This document shows, in pieces, positions 13,809 to 17,524 of a stretch of 17,524 nucleotides of DNA. This stretch comes from SAR116 cluster bacterium (GTDB lineage: Bacteria; Pseudomonadota; Alphaproteobacteria; Puniceispirillales; Puniceispirillaceae). The notes under the pieces were generated by a model that was not told the origin of the DNA, made no database searches, and saw only the letters and a list, made by a program, of their open reading frames with translations. Each line of letters begins with the position of its first letter. The first letter of the stretch is position 1. The stretch spans positions 1 to 17,524 of the forward strand of contig PBLR01000009.1 in NCBI GenBank assembly GCA_002722385.1, in the 5' to 3' direction. A program made the translations under genes and the position numbers.

Positions 13809-15179
13809 ATGGCGCGTTCTGCTACTCAATATCACTGCCAGTCTTGTGGCACGGTGAGCCCCAAATGGGCAGGCAAATGTGATGCGTGTGGTGCATGGAA
13901 CACCCTTGTTGAAGAACGGGTTGAACAGGTCCCCGGTCAGACCAAACGCAAATCAGCCAAAACAGTTGAGCTGAAACCGCTTTCTGCTGGCGGTGCAGAA
14001 GCGGCTTACAAACGGCATCTGACAAATATTGGTGAATTTGACAGGGTCACTGGTGGCGGGTTGGTGCCGGGGTCTGCTGTGCTGATCGGCGGCGATCCGG
14101 GCATTGGTAAATCCACCTTGCTGTTGCAGCTGGTCTGCAAGCTGGGTCAGGCGGGCCAGAAGACAGCCTATATCACAGGAGAGGAATCAGTAGAGCAGGT
14201 GCGGATGCGTGCTGTACGGCTTGGTCTGCAGGACGCCGAAGCTGGCCTTGCCGCGGCAACAAATGCGGCTGATATCGCTGAGACCGTGCGCAACACCCCT
14301 GATCTGGATTTGCTGGTCATTGATTCTATCCAAACCATGTTTGTTCCCGGCCTGGATAGCGCGCCAGGAACTGTCAGCCAGGTCAGGGCCGCCGCGCATG
14401 AGCTTATACGGGCGGCGAAAGCCAGCCGGGCAGCGGTGATATTTGTTGGCCATGTGACCAAAGACGGGGCGATTGCCGGGCCGCGCGTGCTTGAACATAT
14501 GGTTGACTGCGTGCTCTATTTTGAGGGGGACAGGTCGCATCATTTCCGTATTCTGCGTGGCGTGAAAAACCGATTTGGTGCCACAGACGAAATTGGTGTT
14601 TTCGAAATGTCAGAAATGGGCCTACAGCAGGTTCCCAACCCGTCTGAGCTGTTTTTAGGAGACAGACAAGATATGGTTGCCGGAACAGCTGTATTTGCTG
14701 GACTGGAAGGCACAAGGCCGTTGCTGGTGGAAATTGAGGCGTTGGTGGCCCCGTCCACTCTGGCGACACCGCGGCGCAATGTTGTCGGCTGGGACAGCAG
14801 CCGGCTGGCGATGCTGACAGCGGTTCTGGAAGCCCGCTGCGGTGTGCCCTTATCCGGCCGCGATATTTTTCTGAATGTTGCAGGCGGCCTGAGAATACAG
14901 GAACCAGCAGCTGATCTGGCGGTCGCCGCTGCGCTGATATCATCAGTCAGCGCAAAACCACTGCCGCCCCGGACAGTGTTTTTTGGCGAGGTCGCGCTGT
15001 CAGCCGAATTACGTCAGGTGGCACAAGCTGAGACACGGCTGAAAGAAGCGGCAAAGCTGGGGTTTGAACGGGCAATGCTGCCTCGCCTGCGCCAGAAGAT
15101 GAAACCGCCACAAGGTATTTCTGTCAGCCAGCCGACAAATCTGTCTGAATTCATTGACAATTTAGGCGGACTGGCCTGA
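13809..15179 (+). CDS. radA: DNA repair protein RadA (Sms)
   Basis: RadA is a RecA-related ATPase that promotes branch migration in recombination and repair. The ATG at 13809 gives 456 residues beginning with the expected zinc finger, whose cysteines are C10, C13, C24 and C27 (CQSCG, then CDACG). Walker A is GGDPGIGKSTLL (94-105, lysine 101), Walker B is LLVIDSIQTM, and the RadA-specific KNRFG is near residue 253. The C-terminal Lon-like domain follows (RDIFLNVAGGLRI, then GEVALSAELRQV), so the protein is complete. An in-frame start 15 codons upstream would overlap mlaF and precede the zinc finger unusually; it is rejected, although AGGAG lies a rather long 15 bases from the chosen ATG. Confidence 0.96.
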   Translation: MARSATQYHCQSCGTVSPKWAGKCDACGAWNTLVEERVEQVPGQTKRKSAKTVELKPLSAGGAEAAYKRHLTNIGEFDRVTGGGLVPGSAVLIGGDPGIGKSTLLLQLVCKLGQAGQKTAYITGEESVEQVRMRAVRLGLQDAEAGLAAATNAADIAETVRNTPDLDLLVIDSIQTMFVPGLDSAPGTVSQVRAAAHELIRAAKASRAAVIFVGHVTKDGAIAGPRVLEHMVDCVLYFEGDRSHHFRILRGVKNRFGATDEIGVFEMSEMGLQQVPNPSELFLGDRQDMVAGTAVFAGLEGTRPLLVEIEALVAPSTLATPRRNVVGWDSSRLAMLTAVLEARCGVPLSGRDIFLNVAGGLRIQEPAADLAVAAALISSVSAKPLPPRTVFFGEVALSAELRQVAQAETRLKEAAKLGFERAMLPRLRQKMKPPQGISVSQPTNLSEFIDNLGGLA

Positions 15180-15213
15180 ACATAGGATATGCGCCACCGC
15201 ACCGGAGCCAGAC

Positions 15214-15834
15214 ATGCCTGAGATTTCTTTATCAGCCCTCACTCTGTTTGATTATGCGGTTATTATCATCCTCATAATCTCGGCGATTTTTTCAACATTG
15301 CGGGGGATGACCCGCGAATTTCTGGGCCTTGCAGGGTGGTTTGTCGCGATCTTTATTTCGCGCCTGACGGCCGCTTCTGTGCAGGAATGGTTATCTAGTT
15401 TTATCGCGGTGGACGGGCTGACAGATGTTTTGTCCTGGGCCCTACCCTTTGCGGGCACAGCGGTTATCTGGTTTATCTTTGCGTCTCTTATCTCACCTGG
15501 TCTGAAGCGCGCCGGCCTTGGGGCCTTAGATACCTGGCTTGGGGTGATTTTTGGCCTAATCCGCGGGGCGCTTCTGGTCACGTTGTTCTATGTTGCTTCT
15601 GTGCTGTTCGTGCAATCTGAAGATAAGCTCTACCCCTTTATGAAAGACAGCCAGTCCAGCCCCTATATCCGAATCATTACCTCGGGCTTTGCACCGTTCC
15701 TGCCTGCTGACTGGCAGTCAAGACTGTCTGTTATGGATCTTGATCCGGACCTGACAAAAAATACAGAAGATGCTGTTCAGGGGCAGGTTGACCAGCTGGG
15801 CAGCAGACTGCAGCTGCGCGATGATGAGCGCTGA
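15214..15834 (+). CDS. cvpA: CvpA family membrane protein
   Basis: This 206-residue inner-membrane protein has four hydrophobic stretches (about 12-29, 38-52, 73-93 and 104-128) and the CvpA-type sequence TLRGMTREFLGLAGWFVA (28-45), followed by GLGALDTWLGVIFGLIRG. CvpA is known as a colicin V production protein in E. coli; its molecular role is unclear, with links to envelope homeostasis. GGAG lies 9 bases upstream of the ATG. The polar C-terminal tail (about 130-206) is variable in the family. It sits between radA and purF, the usual place in alphaproteobacteria and, with purF, in E. coli. Confidence 0.9.
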   Translation: MPEISLSALTLFDYAVIIILIISAIFSTLRGMTREFLGLAGWFVAIFISRLTAASVQEWLSSFIAVDGLTDVLSWALPFAGTAVIWFIFASLISPGLKRAGLGALDTWLGVIFGLIRGALLVTLFYVASVLFVQSEDKLYPFMKDSQSSPYIRIITSGFAPFLPADWQSRLSVMDLDPDLTKNTEDAVQGQVDQLGSRLQLRDDER

Positions 15835-15952
15835 TGAGACTTACCAAAGATGGCCTCATTGCATGGACGGCTTGTGTGAGATGTGTTATTGTCTGTCGCC
15901 TCAAGGCTATCCTTTTTTTTGTCACTGCCTCATCAAAGTTGACCTTTTATGA
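15821..15952 (+). CDS. Possible small cysteine-rich leader ORF overlapping purF start (doubtful)
   Basis: An open frame of up to 43 codons starts at the ATG at 15821, inside the end of cvpA, and ends at a TGA that overlaps the purF ATG (ATGA, 15949-15952). Later in-frame ATGs at 15863 and 15881 would give 29 or 23 residues. The last 29 residues hold five cysteines (CEMCYC near the start and CHC near the middle). No start has a good Shine-Dalgarno sequence. purF itself also lacks one, so its translation might depend on ribosomes ending here. It could equally be chance, because the frame is short and the base composition TG-rich. Confidence 0.2.
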   Translation: MMSADETYQRWPHCMDGLCEMCYCLSPQGYPFFCHCLIKVDLL

Positions 15953-17370
15953 CCCCTTTTGATCTTCTGTCTAAACAAGATGGTTTTCATGAAGAATGCG
16001 CCGTGTTCGGGGTGTATGGTTCAGCAGAAGCACATGTTCTGACCGCTCTCGGCCTGCACGCCCTGCAGCACAGAGGTCAGGAAGCCACAGGCATGGTCAG
16101 CTTTGATGGTCAGAACTTCAACAGCCATCGCGGTGTCGGACATGTGGGCGAGAATTTCAATGCAGGCTCTCCCGGCCTTGATGCGCTGAAAGGACATGTG
16201 GCGATCGGCCATAACCGCTATTCGACGACGGGCCTCAGCGAGGTGCGTAATATCCAGCCCTTCCTGACCGAACTGGCGTTTGGCCAGTTTGCCATCGCCC
16301 ATAACGGTAATCTGACAAATGCAGGCCGGCTACGCGCCAGCCTTGTGGAAACCGGCAGTCTGTTTCAGTCAACAACAGATACAGAAATCATCATTCATCT
16401 GACCGCCCGTTCGCATCATGCTGATCCCATAGAACGCCTGAAAGAAGCATTGATGCAGGTCTCCGGGGCCTATGCGCTGGTTAGCATCATTGATGATAAG
16501 CTGATTGGGGTTCGTGACCCGCTGGGGATCAGACCACTGATTCTGGGACAGGTTGGTGAGGCGTATATTCTGGCTTCAGAAACATGTGCCCTGGATATCA
16601 TCGGCGCAGAATATATCCGTGACCTGGCCCCAGGTGAGTTGGTGGTGATTGATAAATCAGGTATCAGCAGCCAGATGATAACAACAGAAAAACAATCTCG
16701 TTTCTGTATCTTTGAATATATCTATTTCGCCCGCCCTGATTCGACTCTGGAAGGGCGTTCAGTTTATCAGGCCCGCAAGGCGATTGGTGCTGAACTGGCC
16801 AAGGAAACAGCGGTGCAGGCGGACCTTGTGATCCCTGTGCCTGATTCTGGTGTACCAGCTGCCCTTGGCTATGCACAAGCCTCAGGTCTGCCGTTCGAAT
16901 TGGGCATCATCCGCAATCATTATGTCGGCCGTACCTTTATCCAGCCAACTGAAGCGGGCCGCACCTCTGGTGTGATGATGAAGCATAATGCTAACCCGGA
17001 TATTATCGCTGGCCGGGATGTCATTCTGGTTGATGATTCAATTGTCCGCGGAACAACCTCTCGCAAAATTGTGATGATGATGCGTGCCGCAGGCGCGCGG
17101 CACGTTCATATGCGCATCGCCAGCCCGCCCACAACCGATCCCTGTTTTTATGGGGTTGATACACCAGATCGTGACAAGCTGATGGCCGCACAGATGAATG
17201 TTACTGATATGTGTTCTGAAATCGGTGCAGACAGTCTGGCGTTTATTTCTATAGACGGGTTGTACCGGGCCATGGGCGAAGCAGGCCGAAATGGCGACAA
17301 TCCGCAATTCTGTGATGCCTGCTTTACAGGGGACTACCCTGTAAAAGAGACATTTTCTCCTTCCTCATAG
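15949..17370 (+). CDS. purF: Amidophosphoribosyltransferase (first committed step of purine synthesis)
   Basis: PurF makes 5-phosphoribosylamine from PRPP and glutamine. The 473-residue precursor has a 16-residue propeptide; cleavage would expose C17 ([10 protein letters not shown]), the N-terminal nucleophile of the glutaminase domain. GHNRYSTTG (87-95) and AHNGNLTN (117-124) complete that domain. The phosphoribosyltransferase half carries the PRPP motif [14 protein letters not shown] (358-371). Four cysteines, C253 ([13 protein letters not shown]), C399 (DPCFYG), C455 and C458 ([11 protein letters not shown]), match the 4Fe-4S ligands of the Bacillus-type enzyme, so this is the oxygen-sensitive Fe-S class, not the E. 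coli class. The ATG has no Shine-Dalgarno sequence; the upstream bases are GTTGACCTTTT. Confidence 0.97.
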   Translation: MTPFDLLSKQDGFHEECAVFGVYGSAEAHVLTALGLHALQHRGQEATGMVSFDGQNFNSHRGVGHVGENFNAGSPGLDALKGHVAIGHNRYSTTGLSEVRNIQPFLTELAFGQFAIAHNGNLTNAGRLRASLVETGSLFQSTTDTEIIIHLTARSHHADPIERLKEALMQVSGAYALVSIIDDKLIGVRDPLGIRPLILGQVGEAYILASETCALDIIGAEYIRDLAPGELVVIDKSGISSQMITTEKQSRFCIFEYIYFARPDSTLEGRSVYQARKAIGAELAKETAVQADLVIPVPDSGVPAALGYAQASGLPFELGIIRNHYVGRTFIQPTEAGRTSGVMMKHNANPDIIAGRDVILVDDSIVRGTTSRKIVMMMRAAGARHVHMRIASPPTTDPCFYGVDTPDRDKLMAAQMNVTDMCSEIGADSLAFISIDGLYRAMGEAGRNGDNPQFCDACFTGDYPVKETFSPSS

Positions 17371-17387
17371 ACCTGGTGAATTGTGCA

Positions 17388-17524
17388 ATGTCTGATATGA
17401 ATCCTGATTTGTCTGGCAAGGTCATTCTGGTTACCGGGGCCAGCCGGGGTATTGGCCGTTCTGTTGCACTGGGCTGTGCCAAAGCAGGGGCAGAAGTGAT
17501 TATCACTGGCCGCACCATGGGCGC
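17388..17524 (+). CDS. Short-chain dehydrogenase/reductase, N-terminal part (3' end cut by window)
   Basis: Only 45 codons are visible. They encode the start of a Rossmann-fold [23 protein letters not shown], with the TGxxxGIG cofactor loop at residues 16-23 and a second strand ending ITGRT. GGTGA lies 8 bases before the ATG at 17388, and a second ATG three codons on is possible. The gene starts 17 bases after the purF stop and is probably cotranscribed; an SDR gene after purF is common in alphaproteobacteria. The substrate cannot be told, since the catalytic Ser-Tyr-Lys part is outside the window. The G-R-T after the second strand could favour NADPH, but this is a guess. Confidence 0.85.
   Translation, partial: MSDMNPDLSGKVILVTGASRGIGRSVALGCAKAGAEVIITGRTMG

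Noticed and set aside
14404..14943. 179-codon open frame antisense to radA
   Set aside because: It lies wholly inside the well-supported radA gene, its product is rich in Pro/Arg/Gln/Ser with no recognisable domain, and it has no ribosome-binding context. It is a mirror of the radA codon pattern.
1..17524. CRISPR arrays, insertion sequences, phage, toxin-antitoxin or defence genes
   Set aside because: No regularly spaced repeats, transposase, integrase or defence-family motifs were seen. Essentially all coding space is filled by recognised core genes.
1..17524. tRNA or rRNA genes
   Set aside because: All spaces between genes are under 270 bases, and I saw no cloverleaf arms, T-loop GGTTCRA pattern or rRNA signature in them.

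Overview
The window is a gene-dense stretch of core bacterial chromosome. It most resembles an alphaproteobacterium. The gene neighbourhood (surA-pdxA-rsmA, converging on gmk-mltG-fabF-acpP-fabG-fabD, diverging from rpsF-rpsR-rplI-dnaB-alr, then two ABC transporter genes, radA, cvpA, purF and an SDR gene) is the order I know from alphaproteobacteria. PurF is the propeptide-bearing, 4Fe-4S-ligand type, and S6 and L9 carry C-terminal tails. The GC content looks moderate (roughly 50%), which with the gene order would fit a marine lineage such as SAR116. That lineage guess is inference and weak.

Layout: (1) positions 2-2482, + strand: the 3' part of a SurA-like periplasmic chaperone/prolyl isomerase gene, then pdxA (vitamin B6) and rsmA (16S rRNA dimethylation), all overlapping. 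(2) positions 2499-7697, - strand: a fatty-acid synthesis operon transcribed fabD-fabG-acpP-fabF, continuing into mltG (peptidoglycan lytic transglycosylase) and gmk (guanylate kinase). Two intergenic spaces inside it, before acpP and before fabF, hold a hairpin terminator and a shared sequence element. (3) positions 7698-7959: a 262-base divergent control region with a 15-base palindrome holding back-to-back putative -35 boxes, then a leader hairpin matching the S6:S18 autoregulatory motif. (4) positions 7960-9302, + strand: rpsF-rpsR-rplI, closed by a strong terminator. (5) positions 9362-10957: dnaB, preceded by abutting DnaA-box-like 9-mers. (6) positions 11056-15834: alr, mlaE, mlaF, radA and cvpA. 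(7) positions 15949 to the end: purF and the start of an SDR gene.

The genes serve envelope building (fatty acids, peptidoglycan, D-alanine, phospholipid transport, outer-membrane protein folding), ribosome assembly, replication and recombination, and nucleotide synthesis. All complete reading frames look intact. There are no tRNA or rRNA genes, CRISPR arrays, insertion sequences, prophage genes or toxin/defence genes. I found no novel multi-gene system. The interesting signals are small and regulatory: the DnaA-box cluster before dnaB, the element shared by the acpP and fabF leaders at nearly the same distance from their start codons, the palindromic divergent promoter region, and a cysteine-rich small frame overlapping the start of purF.
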